Origin: Argopecten irradians | Lineage: Eukaryota > Mollusca > Bivalvia > Pectinida > Pectinidae | Length of the DNA: 64,000 nt | Assembly (NCBI RefSeq): GCF_041381155.1 | Contig: NC_091134.1 | Location: forward strand, 67,498,469 to 67,562,468 | Direction: 5' to 3' | Part shown: positions 11,832 to 22,407 of the stretch, piece after piece | How positions within the stretch are numbered: the stretch's first letter is position 1 | How the letters are laid out: every line of letters starts with the position of its first letter | Translations under genes and position numbers: made by a program | The notes under the pieces: model-generated | Seen by the model: only the letters and a program-made list of their open reading frames with translations | What the model was told of the DNA's origin: nothing | The model's database searches: none

Positions 11832-12930
11832 GTTTTTGTTTAGGTTATTTATTTAGAAAAGTGAAGATAAATATTTCTAGAATATGATAGTATTCATCCA
11901 TGTTTTTGAGAAATGATAGTTGAGCCGCAATATTAAGGTTGTTCTTGGAAAATATCTCAGTAAAAATTAGGTAAACCATGCTTTACTTTATATAGAATTA
12001 TATTTTACTTTAGAAATCCAAAATAAACCCAAAGTAATATTGATCTCTGTCACAAAGTGATCTCCCTTTGTATTGTCATTACAACCAGAAATCCAAATAC
12101 AGTGTACAGTACAATGGAAAGAAACTGAGTATTTAAACAGTATTTATGGTATTCTAGTTTTAATTTTTGAAATTTTTACCCCTTCCTCAATATTTTTTTT
12201 TGTGTTTTTATAAATGTACATTCTTATTGTGCAATATATTTGCATTCATTATTTGATAACTCCAAATTTCTCTTTATATTGAAATTTCACGGAATGCAAA
12301 AGTTAACTTTATGAGTTCATGATATGCTTGTTTGTTTGATATTATTTATCCAGGAATGTGCGATTTTATTAATCTTCTTTGGCTTATATATATACAATTA
12401 AGTGTAATTTTACAATTTTTAGCAATTTAACTTCACAAAGTATTAATATTTCTGCCCACATATACATTGGACTGATTTTTTCCTTTAGGTGGTAGTTAGG
12501 CAACATAGATTAATTGACTCCATTCCATGGCAACAGTGCTTTGTTGAGTTTATTTTGAAGATTAGTTATCATTCTATACTCTATTATATTCTGAGAGAGA
12601 GAGGAGAGAGAAAGAGGAGAAAATAATACAATTATTGAAAATAAAATACACAGTATATGTACAAAAAAACCATGTTGCATCGTGCGTACATGATTCTTGT
12701 TTTCTCCTTTGCATGTATTGACACAAACAGAAGAGTATTTATGGTGGTTACCAACATAGTTGTAGTTCAATCATTGCATGTTATTACTTGTGCATCTCCT
12801 AACATCCATTTACAAATAGTTGTACACTGTGAGGGATATCTGAGTTTGCTATCCCATTCAACAAACTGAACATTCTCCTTTTAAATTTACTATAATTTCA
12901 TCTTTTGTGATTTCTGTGACCTAAGTTTTT
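11832..12930. other. No gene seen; short GA-rich tract
   Basis: AT-rich sequence with a GAGA-rich microsatellite near 12593-12620. Overlapping short open frames on both strands near 12510-12870 have no recognisable features. Confidence 0.5.
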
Positions 12931-14325
12931 AGGTCACCTGAAACAAAGTCTCCAATGACCTATTCTAATCGCCTTTTGTCCGTCGTCGTCCGTCATATGG
13001 CGATAAACAATTTACTTTTTCGACTTCGTCACCAAAACCACTGAACCAAATTTGTTGAAATTTTGCAGAAACCTTCCATAGCCAAAGGTCAACCAAAATT
13101 GTGAATCATATGGTCCCAGCCCCCCAGGGGCCTGAGGGGTGGGCCAAAAGGGGTCAAATAGGCTAAAACTTCAAAAATCTTCTTCTGAAATTCCAGAAAT
13201 GGTAGAATCAAATACCCATCATAGATTGAAATGTCTCAAGGTCCTTTACACAATTTTTGAATTATATGACCCTTGGGTCTCATGTTCTCCCTGGGGAGGG
13301 GGTCAAGTTTACTATGGCCTATATAGGGAAAACAAATTTTTGAGCATTATTTGGTCATTTGTAATAGGAAATAAGTCAAATGTTGTCAGAATTATCAGTA
13401 TGAGAAGGCCATTGAATCCTATTAACAATTTTTCCGCAACTGACCCCAGGGGCCTGAGGGATGGGGCCAAAAGGGGTCAAATAGGCTAACAATTCAAAAA
13501 TCTTCTTCTGAAATTCCAGAAATGGTAGAATCAAATACTCTTCATATATTGAAAGGTCTTAGGTCCTTTATAAAAATTGTGAATTATATTATGACCCTGG
13601 GGTCTCACATTCCCCCCTGGGGAGAGGGTCAAGTTTACTATAGTTTATATGGGGAAAACACATTTTTGGGCATTATTTGGTCATTTGTAATAGGAAGACT
13701 TTGTTAGAATTATTAGCCTGAGATAGTATTTTAACATCATATCCATATTTGTCCTTTCCGACCCCCAGGGGCCAGAGGGCGGGGCCAAAATTGGCCAAAA
13801 TAGCTAAAATTTCAAAAGTCTCCTGATGAATTCACAGATTTGATGGAACCATATACTCTTCATAGATTAAAAGGTTTTTTTAAGGCCCTTTACAAAAAAT
13901 GTGAATTTCATGGCCCTGGTATCTCGGACTTTCCCCTGAGTAGGGGGTCAAATCTATTATAGTTTATGTTGGAAAAACACATTTTTGAGCATTATTTGCT
14001 TAATTTTCATAAGAAATGAGTCAAACTTGGTTAGAATTATTACCCTGCGATAGCATTTTAGCATCATATCCATATTGGTCCTAGCCTCCCCCCAGGGGTA
14101 GATGGGCGGTGCCAAAAGGGGTCAAGATGACTAAAATTAGGAAAAAAAATCTTCTGAATTCACAGATTTGATAGAAACAGATACTCTTCATAGATTGAAA
14201 AGTCAGTTATAAAATCACTGACTGATTTCAAGGGCCTGATGGGCCAATATATAGTGTTTATATATGTCTTTGTTTCATTCTGTATCCGAACTCAGGTGAC
14301 CGCTAAGGCCCATGGGCCTCTTGTT
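12931..14325 (+). repeat. Hairpin-ended dispersed repeat, about 1.4 kb (AGGTCACCTG family), copy 2
   Basis: It opens 'aggtcacctgaaacaaagtc' with a decayed hairpin arm, contains 'cgccttttgtccgtcgtcg', then internal subrepeats with 'ggggccaaaaggggtcaaat', and ends 'ctcaggtgaccgctaaggcc' then 'catgggcctcttgtt'. Same orientation and layout as the copy at 4567. The short open frames inside (13139-13707) are subrepeat artefacts. Confidence 0.8.
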
Positions 14326-15298
14326 AAAGATTATATTCTGTACTATAGATGTGATTTTGTATTAAGATATTTTTCTTTATCAAGTAAAGGTATCTGAGTT
14401 TTTCTCAGAAATGCTCCAAATGCAACATAAAGAAAACTGAAAAACTCACCCCCATAAATGGATTACTTTAATTCAGAAACTTAGAAAAAGGTCATTGTAG
14501 ATATCAAAAATTATATTGGTAATTATTGATAAGCTGCCAATTAGTTACTATGACAACATTTCAAGGTCAAATGTCCGTGGCGTTACCATATCTAAATGCC
14601 ATAATATCCTATTTTAAAATCTATTGATTTAATTATAACTGTTCATTTCATTTGATACTAAGTCAAAGTAATAGCTCATAATAGGTTATATTACATTGTG
14701 CTTTAATACTCCGTAATCAGCTGACAAATAATATAGCTCACCAGTCACATCTTTGTACTTTTATAGCATACAGATACTTTTCATTTCATCATATAAAATG
14801 ACTCAAAAAGATTTCTAGTATTCTTTTAGTATTACTTTTTGTTTGTTAACATGCTCTATATTTCATCTTAAACTTATCATTTTGCAACATTTTTTTCCTG
14901 GTAACTTTATGGACATTGATTGAATACCGCTGACAAAGGTAACACAACAGACATTTCTCCATGTTGTTACCCGATTGAAAAAAAAATATTATAACAATTA
15001 AATGACAAGGTATCTTGAATTTTTCATGTATGACTCTTTTATGTCCATGGTATTACCAAATTTTTTTAGTGATGTTACTATTTTATCACTATTTGGTAAC
15101 ACCACAGAAGTTTTCTTTAATTTTTAAAGTTTTCCATTCCTACTCTTCATCATAGTACAAACTGTAACATCTCAATTTGAACCAACAATTGAAAATACAT
15201 GTCAAGGTTCAAAAATATGCTAACACCATGAACACTGAAATGTTCACTGATAGAAAAACATGTAATTGATTTGATTTGATTTAAAAACTTACCTCAAC
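14326..15298. other. No gene seen
   Basis: AT-rich intergenic DNA; nothing recognisable on either strand. Confidence 0.5.
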
Positions 15299-15664
15299 TT
15301 AAAGATGCTCCACCACTGACAAATGGTATTTTTTCACTATCAAAAACAGGAGCAGAAGATTTAGTATTTTTCTTCAGCTACAAATGTTACTTAGTTTACA
15401 CCATTACCACCATTGAAAAGTTTGTGCTTCTAATTTTACTTCAAGTTAAAAATATGAAAAAGAATTAATTGCATCCTGAGAAAAATCCATGTCACTATAT
15501 CCTATATGGAATGAAGTACTGATTGCGCATGCACCAAAGGCGAAACAAATTATTTTTTATTATTTTTTTGTGTTAATTAGACATATATATACATAATTAA
15601 ACACCAATATTGTTCAAATGATGAATATTATTTAAGCTCTCTTGGTGGTGGAGCATCTTTTTTT
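15299..15664 (+). mobile_element. MITE, TTAA type (AAAGATGCTCCACC family), copy 1
   Basis: The ends are inverted: TTAAAGATGCTCCACCACTG at the left and GGTGGTGGAGCATCTT at the right (right TTAA decayed). A second copy at 29114-29473 is in the opposite orientation and shares the interior, for example 'cattgcgcatgcacc'-like and 'acttcaagttaaaaatatg' phrases. About 360 bp with no coding capacity; probably mobilised by a piggyBac-like transposase. Confidence 0.75.
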
Positions 15665-15847
15665 ATCCTTATTATCATTTTCAAAACAAATTGCATTAAA
15701 TATTACTTCCCTTGCTCCATATGGTCAGTTGTAAGCCTAAACCATAAACCTTTTCCTATTAAAATATTTCTAAAAAGACAATATATAGAGAAGACAGCAA
15801 TTTGGAACTTTTTTGAGAATGACTCATTTGCTTTTGCAACTTCACTA

Positions 15848-16200
15848 ACCAAGGGTATTCAGTACGATAATGAAACTTTTGGCAGGTCTTGCCTCAAAAC
15901 TGAAGTTCCCGCTCTGCACCACACATGTATCTACTTTTCGAATCTGTTTGGAGAGCAATGTATCCTAGTACTTCATTTAGCTGGTCTAAAACTATGACTT
16001 TGCTAGGAGCTGTTGATGACATGCATGGCATGCCTCAATACACAAATGTTCGGTTTAGTTTTGTTGACATATAAAAACCGCGGTTTCATTGGTCGGCTGA
16101 AGCTAGCCGCATCCAATCAGAATTTGAAAACAGAAACTTCAGTTTTGACAAAAGATGTGCTTAGGGTTTCAAAAAGAGTATCATCCTGAAAACCCTTGGC
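15848..16200. mobile_element. MITE-like element with about 60-bp imperfect terminal inverted repeats
   Basis: The left end 'accaagggtattcagtacga' and 'ttgcctcaaaactgaagtt' match, inverted, the right segments 'aacttcagttttgacaaaag' and 'tcatcctgaaaacccttggc'. A TA dinucleotide flanks both ends (15846-15847 and 16201-16202), consistent with a mariner-type or similar target. No open frame inside. Confidence 0.55.
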
Positions 16201-16202
16201 TA

Positions 16203-18221
16203 TCAGTTGCTACTTTTATTATCAAAGTAACATAGTAGAATAATCTCATTTATCTAACTGTTCATAGGTTTTATTTGCAATATCCTTGTTAGACCTCCAC
16301 CACAAAATAAATCTGAGACTTATACAGTAAGTAAAGTGACATAACTGTCCCAGGACAAGATTCCCATAAGTTATCTTTGTGTAAGACATTCCTTAGTTAC
16401 CCTGTAGGACTACCTAACACATATGGACAGAGTGGTTCAAATATCCTGATGCTTTATCACTAGCTCTCCCTCTCTGAGTTGTCCGTTCCACACCCATGTC
16501 AGTTTTTTTTCTCTTGGTCGCTGAGCTACTTTCCTACTACACCTGCCATATCTTTAAAACAAAAACCAGCCAAACATTGACCGATCGCCAGACTATATGT
16601 AGCCACTGTGCTCACACATGCACGTGTACCTATTCAAGTTGGAGCAAACATCGTAGCATACACAATACAAAATGCAAAGTCACATGCATTAGGCGGGTGG
16701 TTTAATTGACAGCTGGCGCTCCGTCAATTTGGACAAGGCTCCCATGTTTCTTGATATTCTACTGTTTAGTCATTACTATTATTTCAGATATCTACTCCAT
16801 TTAAAAGTTTTGGGTCGTGTCCTTTACAAAAGTCATAATAAGGGTTTCTCTTGTGTAGCATCTTAAATTCAAATATTAATTTATGTAAGATACTCTGCCA
16901 AATACCTGTATTAAATTTACTAAAATGTGATTCATAATATAAGATTATTGTGGTCCTCTTCATGAAAAAAGTGCACAATAAATTTTTACTTCTTAACTGT
17001 TGATATTGAAATATATCTTTAAAATATTGAAGAACACAATCCAGATAGGGTTTGGTTGTATTTAACCTACTCAGAAGGTGGTAACTTGTTTTCATTATTT
17101 ATTGTTTGTAGTTATCCAATTTCAGTGTAGGAAATGTCTTTCCAGTGTTGTCGGTGAATAAGGGATCCAGTGTTGTAGGTAAATCAAGAACTACCAACGG
17201 AAGATAAGTTTTATAAATCTTTTGTGAATTCATTTACTTTAATTAGTATCCTTTAGTGTATTAGTGGACCTTGTCTTTAGTGCCTGTTTTACATTCCTTG
17301 TGCTATTTATCTTATCTTCAATATTGTTACTGTTATTAGTAATAGATGGGTGTAATTCTTAGGATGAATGGCTATTTTTTTCGCAGAGTATTTTTAGATT
17401 TTAAAACTCTTCGTCTTTCATGAGTGTATTTTAACTTTATTTGTAAAATTAGAAATGAATTACAAAGTTCTACTACTGTACTAGTATCATCAGCTTTCCA
17501 TCTCATACTCAGTAGATCATGGTGTTTTCAGTGATCACATTTACTAAAGCACCAGAGCAATAATCACTTTGTTAAAAATTTGTTTATAATAAAATTATAT
17601 TTAAATTTATTATGCTTTCATGTTTTCTTTCTCAGCATTTGACTGTGTAAATTATGATGCCTTAATTACTCATTTCCATGTAAAAAATGTTGCCACTTAT
17701 GCCAGATGTTACTGTATGGAACAGAGTTATCCCCCTTTCATTTACTTTTCTGTTTGGAAATCTGGGGATATAATTTGCCTGTTTTGTTGTACTTTTTGAC
17801 ACACTTCAGTGAATGTTAATGGATTTTAAAAACTATGTAGATGGATAGAATAAATCCTACTCCGAGCTCGGACAAAATCAAGGTCAATACAACCATTCAA
17901 ACCTTTTAGGCATTATAATATAGGTTTAGAATTGACAAGTATGAATTCATTTGTTACATCAAAGTTAAGCTCTTCGATCATTAATTCACATGCACAAATG
18001 TCCAATTGTATTAGGACAATCTAGATCAGTTCCGTCTCTCCTGACCAATCTACTTGTATTCAGATGCTTGGTGCATATTGGTTATTTGTCTAGGCAACTC
18101 TTTTTTTACGCCAACTGTTCCTCAAAGCAGTTATGTCCCTTTGAAAGTCCAGACAATCGCATTTACAAACATTGTTTGGTCAACAAGATGTTGTGGGAAT
18201 TATCTTCCATAGTTTCATATA
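16203..18221. other. No gene seen
   Basis: AT-rich DNA. Short open frames at 16496-16705 (+), 16784-17095 (-) and 17990-18295 (+) show no family resemblance or convincing splice context. Confidence 0.5.
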
Positions 18222-18609
18222 TTAAAGGCCCGCTACCTTTTCGAAGTAACAAAGGTTTCTTGAAAACATTAATATCATCAGAAAATATATACTGATGGCC
18301 TAAGTTGACCTTACAACGCCAAAAATATGCAAGATTTTTAACAGTGGAGAGTCTTTTCACTGTTTTGCCATCTGGCGCAGCGATAGTCAATTTCCGTGCG
18401 GTATTTAGGACAACAGCGGGAAATATAAGAAGACCGGCATTATGAAAATTAACATTTTATTTATTTTGTTAAAATCGTTAAGAAGGCGACGATAAATGTA
18501 GTACTAACGACAAGAAAAAAAATTTTGTGACTCTACAAAATTATCAATGTCTTTTTACATTCCCATTTTAAAATTTGAAAGCGGTTTCGGAAAGGTAGTG
18601 GGCCTTTAA
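18222..18609. mobile_element. MITE, TTAA type (AAAGGCCCGCTACC family)
   Basis: The left end is TTAAAGGCCCGCTACCTTTT and the right end GGAAAGGTAGTGGGCCTTTAA (split here as ggaaaggtagtgg and gcctttaa), near-perfect inverted repeats with TTAA at both tips. 388 bp, no coding potential. It lies about 250 bp beyond the stop codon of the first ferritin gene. Confidence 0.75.
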
Positions 18610-18665
18610 ATAATCATCCTCTATTAAATAGAAAACAAACACTTTCTCTCATGTTTTACATTTTT

Positions 18666-18671
18666 TTTATT
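18666..18671 (-). promoter_or_regulatory. Candidate poly(A) signal of ferritin gene 1
   Basis: AATAAA on the - strand about 195 bases after the stop codon, next to a long poly(T)/poly(A) tract (18673-18693) that may be a genomic A-run. Signal use is inferred. Confidence 0.35.
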
Positions 18672-18861
18672 GTTTTTTTTTTTTTTTTTTTTTCTGCCCA
18701 TGTAATTTTTCTTTTCTTTTCAAAATGCACTTACATTAAAAATTAAAAATTCCTTCTGGAATAGTTCATATTACTAAAACAAAAAGAGTTCTTTTAGAAG
18801 ACTACATTCTGGGCTAAATGTATCAACACTGCCAGAAGCTTCCACTTGGAGAGCCTCTAGT

Positions 18862-19005
18862 TTAGGATCCGTTGATGGACTCCTTGTCGTACAAGTACTC
18901 GCCAAGACCAGGTCCAACACGTTTCAGGTTGGTGATGTGGTCCGAGATCTCCTTGATGGCGTTTACTTGTTCCTCCAAGTATTCACTCTCAAGGAAATCC
19001 TGGAA
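18862..19005 (-). CDS. Ferritin gene 1 exon 4
   Basis: 47 codons plus [17 protein letters not shown] to DKESINGS. Carries Q139. Contains a stretch of about 59 bases identical to gene 2 exon 4. Confidence 0.92.
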   Translation of the reverse strand, partial: FQDFLESEYLEEQVNAIKEISDHITNLKRVGPGLGEYLYDKESINGS

Positions 19006-20281
19006 CTGTAATAAAGAAAGGAAAAATATAACACAAGACAATTTATTTTTGAAAAGATGTTGCTTCCAAATAAGTTTATATCTTAATTTTCCCAGACACT
19101 TTTGTAATATGAACAAGTCTAATGAGGACAAGGAGAATAGGAACAAATGGCTATACATGATAAATTATCACCAGCGTAACCGAGGACTGTATCAAACCAA
19201 ATCTTGTTAGCATAAATATTTTTTTCTAATTTTAGAGAAACTCACCTGAGCGTCACCATGTTTGTCCCCAACACCGTGGAGGTCAAGCAGAGACTGGTTG
19301 ACATTCTTCTCCAGGGCCAGAGCAACCTGCATGGCCTCAAGGGCACTGCCCCATTCATCCTGGTCAGGTTTCTGTGGAAATAATATTCAGCATCATTATT
19401 TAAATACTTGTTATTTTAATTTGTTTTGATACCATACAACATTCTATAGAGGAAACAAAACACAGATACATTTACTTTACTACTTCAAATTAAAAAAAAC
19501 AAAACTTGTCAATTTCTTACACATGTATTGCATAATTTAAAATATTTCAATTTCACTGAGAGTTTAGTATAATTACCTTGATGTCCTGAAGGACAACCCT
19601 GCCTCCTCTCTTGTTCTGGTACTTCATGAACTTCTCAGCATGTTCACGTTCCTCATCAGAGGCTTTCTTGAAGTATTTGGCGAATCCTGGCAACGCCACA
19701 TCGTCACGGTCGAAGTAGAAGGACTACAAAATATTTTGTAAAACATTTTAAATTTGTTGACAAAACTCGAAACATTATTTCCCGCGAATTAATCAATAAC
19801 TGACTGCATTATTGTTCATGGAGCAAGGGAGATAACTCTAGATCTGTCATCCAGTTCATCTTGGTGAATGTTATAAATTGTTTACGTAAACTATGAATTA
19901 TATTGAGACGCCGCTTTACAGTATATATCTCTTAAATATTAATCTATTTACACCGTTAAACATAATCAGCTGACATGCCATTTTATTTTTATTAATTTTA
20001 TAGAAGTAACCCTTCGTGGGCCCCTTCTGATTGTGCGTAAACAAGGTTGCAAATACATGGGCACATAGACATTTCATAAAGATTTATTATGTATGCCAGT
20101 GTCTGAAATAAACACCACCAAATTAAACATTTCTAGCTTCGTAACTACATATGAACATATGATCCAGCTTACTCACCATAGACTGGTAGCAGTAGGAAGC
20201 GTACAGCTCCATGTTGATCTGCCGGTTGATTCCAGCTTCAGTCTCCACGTGGAAGTTCTGGCGGGGTTGTGTCTGTGCCAT
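18862..20281 (-). CDS. Ferritin gene 1, cytosolic H-type subunit, 173 aa
   Basis: Ferritin stores iron: 24 subunits form a shell, and H-type subunits oxidise Fe(II). Exons on the - strand are 20177-20281, 19577-19723, 19246-19371 and 18862-19005; all introns are GT-AG in phase 0 (35+49+42+47 codons). The protein starts [20 protein letters not shown] and ends [13 protein letters not shown], the usual length for the family. Ferroxidase residues match human H ferritin: E25, Y32, E59/E60 and H63 in DEEREHAE, E105 in [12 protein letters not shown]139 in LEEQV. No signal peptide, so cytosolic. It is the first of three same-strand paralogues and has a slightly longer C-terminus (INGS) than the other two. 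Translation is probably iron-regulated through the 5' UTR IRE. Confidence 0.95.
19246..19371 (-). CDS. Ferritin gene 1 exon 3
   Basis: 42 codons, [15 protein letters not shown] to [11 protein letters not shown], carrying ferroxidase E105 in LEKNVNQ. It differs from gene 2 exon 3 at many positions, unlike exon 2. Confidence 0.92.
19577..19723 (-). CDS. Ferritin gene 1 exon 2
   Basis: 49 codons, [20 protein letters not shown] to [10 protein letters not shown]. Carries E59, E60 and H63. Its DNA differs from exon 2 of ferritin gene 2 at one base out of 147. Confidence 0.93.
20177..20281 (-). CDS. Ferritin gene 1 exon 1
   Basis: Starts at the ATG (20279-20281), 35 codons, donor GTGAGT. Carries [14 protein letters not shown] with ferroxidase residues E25 and Y32. 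The start is fixed by family alignment and is the first ATG downstream of the IRE apart from short upstream triplets in the leader. Confidence 0.92.
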
Positions 20282-20360
20282 TTTTCTTTCTTCTGATGTT
20301 ATTGATCAGTGTAAACAAAGATGTTTAGATGTTAACTTGTAGAAGACGGTGGATAACTTT

Positions 20361-20388
20361 GCCCGTACGTTCACTGACGCAGCAAGAC
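20361..20388 (-). promoter_or_regulatory. Iron-responsive element, ferritin gene 1
   Basis: The - strand reads a four-base lower stem GTCT/GGGC, a TGC/C-type internal loop (TGC opposite C), a five-pair upper stem TGCGT/ACGTA and the loop CAGTGA (20371-20376). This is the ferritin-type IRE recognised by IRP1/IRP2. It is about 80 bases upstream of the ATG and within about 40 bases of the expected cap site. The lower stem contains two G-U wobbles. Confidence 0.93.
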
Positions 20389-20426
20389 AAAAATTACCAA
20401 TATGGCGATTGGGGCCTTAGCCGCGG

Positions 20427-20434
20427 TTTATATA
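20427..20434 (-). promoter_or_regulatory. TATA box, ferritin gene 1
   Basis: TATATAAA on the - strand, about 40 bases upstream of the IRE; places the start of transcription near 20400. Confidence 0.7.
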
Positions 20435-20446
20435 CGATTCCATCTG

Positions 20447-20454
20447 TGACGTCA
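20447..20454. promoter_or_regulatory. CRE-like palindrome, ferritin gene 1 promoter
   Basis: A perfect TGACGTCA (CREB/ATF consensus) 12 bases upstream of the TATA box. Not seen at the equivalent position in the other two ferritin promoters. Confidence 0.45.
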
Positions 20455-20480
20455 TAATCGGGTAGGACGTGATCCTATGC

Positions 20481-20486
20481 CACGTG
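20481..20486. promoter_or_regulatory. E-box CACGTG, ferritin gene 1 promoter
   Basis: CACGTG about 46 bases upstream of the TATA box, in the - strand context TCACGTGG. The same hexamer is upstream of the TATA box in all three ferritin genes. Confidence 0.5.
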
Positions 20487-21008
20487 ATGATGACTTGCAT
20501 AAACACCACTCCCTATAATCGCTATCGCTAGATATGGACATTTAGTCGAATCATGAATGCCACTACAATTAATTTTCAATACAAAAGTTTGATTAATATT
20601 TTTTTATTCTCAAACATCGAAATTTAAATTAAAAGGCACATACATGTATGCATTGTCCAGAACAATCACCACCTGTAGCAGGCTGTGAAGGCTAATATTT
20701 ATATTCACAGTGTGGGGTCTAATATTGTCTTATTTTGTCAGACTTACATTGTCTTTGGTTAATCATATATACATTAAAACATGGCTATGATGTCATCTTT
20801 TGTTATAGCTTGAGGTATAGTCGGAGCAAAGTCTACTATTATTACCTAGTACTGTGGAATAAGTATCTTTTGCTGTGGAATAGTTGGTGAACTATTCATC
20901 GGGAAAAGGTAACTATTCCATAGTTGACATGGTTGAAGGTGAATGTACTTTTGTGTAGCTACTGGTGAACTAGTTTATAACATGTAGTCAGAAATACATC
21001 CTCATTCA
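20487..21008. other. No gene seen; short inverted repeats
   Basis: Between ferritin gene 1 and the SINE. Repeated 'gtggaatagtt'-like words near 20852-20935 with an inverse 'aactattccata' resemble the fold-back at 22299-22407, suggesting remnants of the same element. Confidence 0.45.
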
Positions 21009-21230
21009 TTTTTTTTGGTTTGTTTATTTTTACGTCCTATTAACAGCCAGGGTCATGTAAGGACGTGCCAGGTTTGTTGGTGGAGGAAAGCCGGAGTACC
21101 CGGAGAAAAACCACCGACCAGCGGTCAGTACCTGGCAACTGCCCCACATGGGATTCGAACCCGCATCCCAGAGGTGGAGGGCTTGTGGTAATATGTCGGG
21201 ACATGTTAACCACTCGGCCACCGCGGCCCC
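21009..21230 (-). mobile_element. tRNA-derived SINE (V-SINE/RUDI-like)
   Basis: On the - strand it begins with a tRNA-like head: box A TGGCCGAGTGG (21210-21220) and box B GGTTCGAATCC (21151-21161). A conserved SINE body with 'accgctggtcggtggttttt' and 'gtactccggctttcctccac' follows, and the 3' end is CTGGCTGTTAATAGGACGTA then an A-rich tail. The architecture matches the V-SINE elements widespread in molluscs (RUDI is the likely named relative, from memory). About 220 bp, near full length. Confidence 0.8.
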
Positions 21231-22298
21231 TCATTCATTCAATCTTCGGAGAGATTGATTACAGATTAACCCAGGTACTTGCCAACGTTGTTGTGATGTA
21301 TTTGTATAGTTATTTTCATAATACCAATATACATATATATATGCATACAATTTTCATCAATTCATTTGAAAATAAATCACATGTACATCAGCTCTTTCAC
21401 AGCCACTGTATCTATATAAACCCAGAAAAGAATTCACTTGAACAAATCCAGAAGAGAGAAGATTAAATCCCTTAAGACAAATGTTAAATTTTCTGCCCAA
21501 ATGAAAATACAGATGCTTGACATGCTTTTTTTCTCATATTTTGTCTATCCAAATCACTTTTTATTCCATAAATATGACATCAATCAAACAAATTTACATT
21601 CCAACACAAGAAGATAATAATTCTCAAAAAGAATTTTAAAAAAAACCCACACACTCTTTTGCTACATGGTTTTACTTTTTGTGTGTATATATCCAAATTA
21701 TTAGGGAATAATTTGTTGGGTTTTTTTCCCCTTTAAATTTTGCTAAATTAGCTCCCTCTAAGGCCTGTGCTGCACGGGAAAAGATTTTTGCCTAAATTAC
21801 TTCAAATTTATATCCAAAAATCATCACTACCGCATATTCCGAATTTGCTTGTTACAGAGTTATCTGCACTTGCGGATAGATATTGATTGTGACGTTATAT
21901 GTTTGCGAGCGTAACGTCATGATGTTTCGGAGAAAACGATGTGAATTGCGCTCACAAAATAATGACGTAACAATCGAAACCTACCCGCAAGGGAGCTAGC
22001 TCTGTAATATGCAAAGACGAAATACAGAGCTGCATATTTATGGTTCTCCATGTTGAACAGTGAAAACCAAACTGAGTAAATGTTTCAGTGTGAGTACTAC
22101 ATAGTACCTGTGCAGGGATCTTAAAAAAAATCATGCAAATCATGATTCTTGTTCTCCGAGTGAAGTAAATAAATGAATCACGAATAGGTCTCAAGGTTTA
22201 AATAGGTAGTAAGAGTTTACCCGGAGCCGTGGAATAGTTAAAAAAAATACCCAGTGTAATAGTGGATAGTACCGGTGACATTCAGTGCCATGTTTTAA
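21231..22298. other. No gene seen
   Basis: AT-rich intergenic DNA with scattered 'gtggaatag' words near 22227 leading into the fold-back element. Confidence 0.5.
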
Positions 22299-22407
22299 GT
22301 ATGAGAAACACCTCAAACTGTGGAATAGTCAAGATAATGAATAGTTCTCGGCCCTTGAACAATTCATTATCTTAATTATTCTACAGTTTTCGGTGTTTCT
22401 CCAATAC
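22299..22407. repeat. Long imperfect inverted repeat (fold-back), about 50-bp arms
   Basis: The left arm (gtatgagaaacacctcaaac, tgtggaatagtcaagataat, gaatagttc) is mirrored by the right arm (gaacaattcattatcttaat, tattctacagttttcggtgt, ttctccaatac) around an 8-base loop at 22349-22356. Probably the relic of a fold-back or MITE element. Confidence 0.75.

Noticed and set aside
18872..19210. + strand ORF of 112 aa over ferritin gene 1 exon 4 (and similar at 31628-31894, 36915-37103, 35935-36225)
   Set aside because: Antisense shadows of the ferritin exons.
21140..21230. A tRNA gene on the - strand
   Set aside because: Box A and B are present, but the sequence continues into a SINE body and the tRNA fold is imperfect; it is a SINE head.
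21065..21466. 133-codon + strand ORF near 21.1 kb
   Set aside because: The first half is the antisense of the SINE; the remainder has no features.
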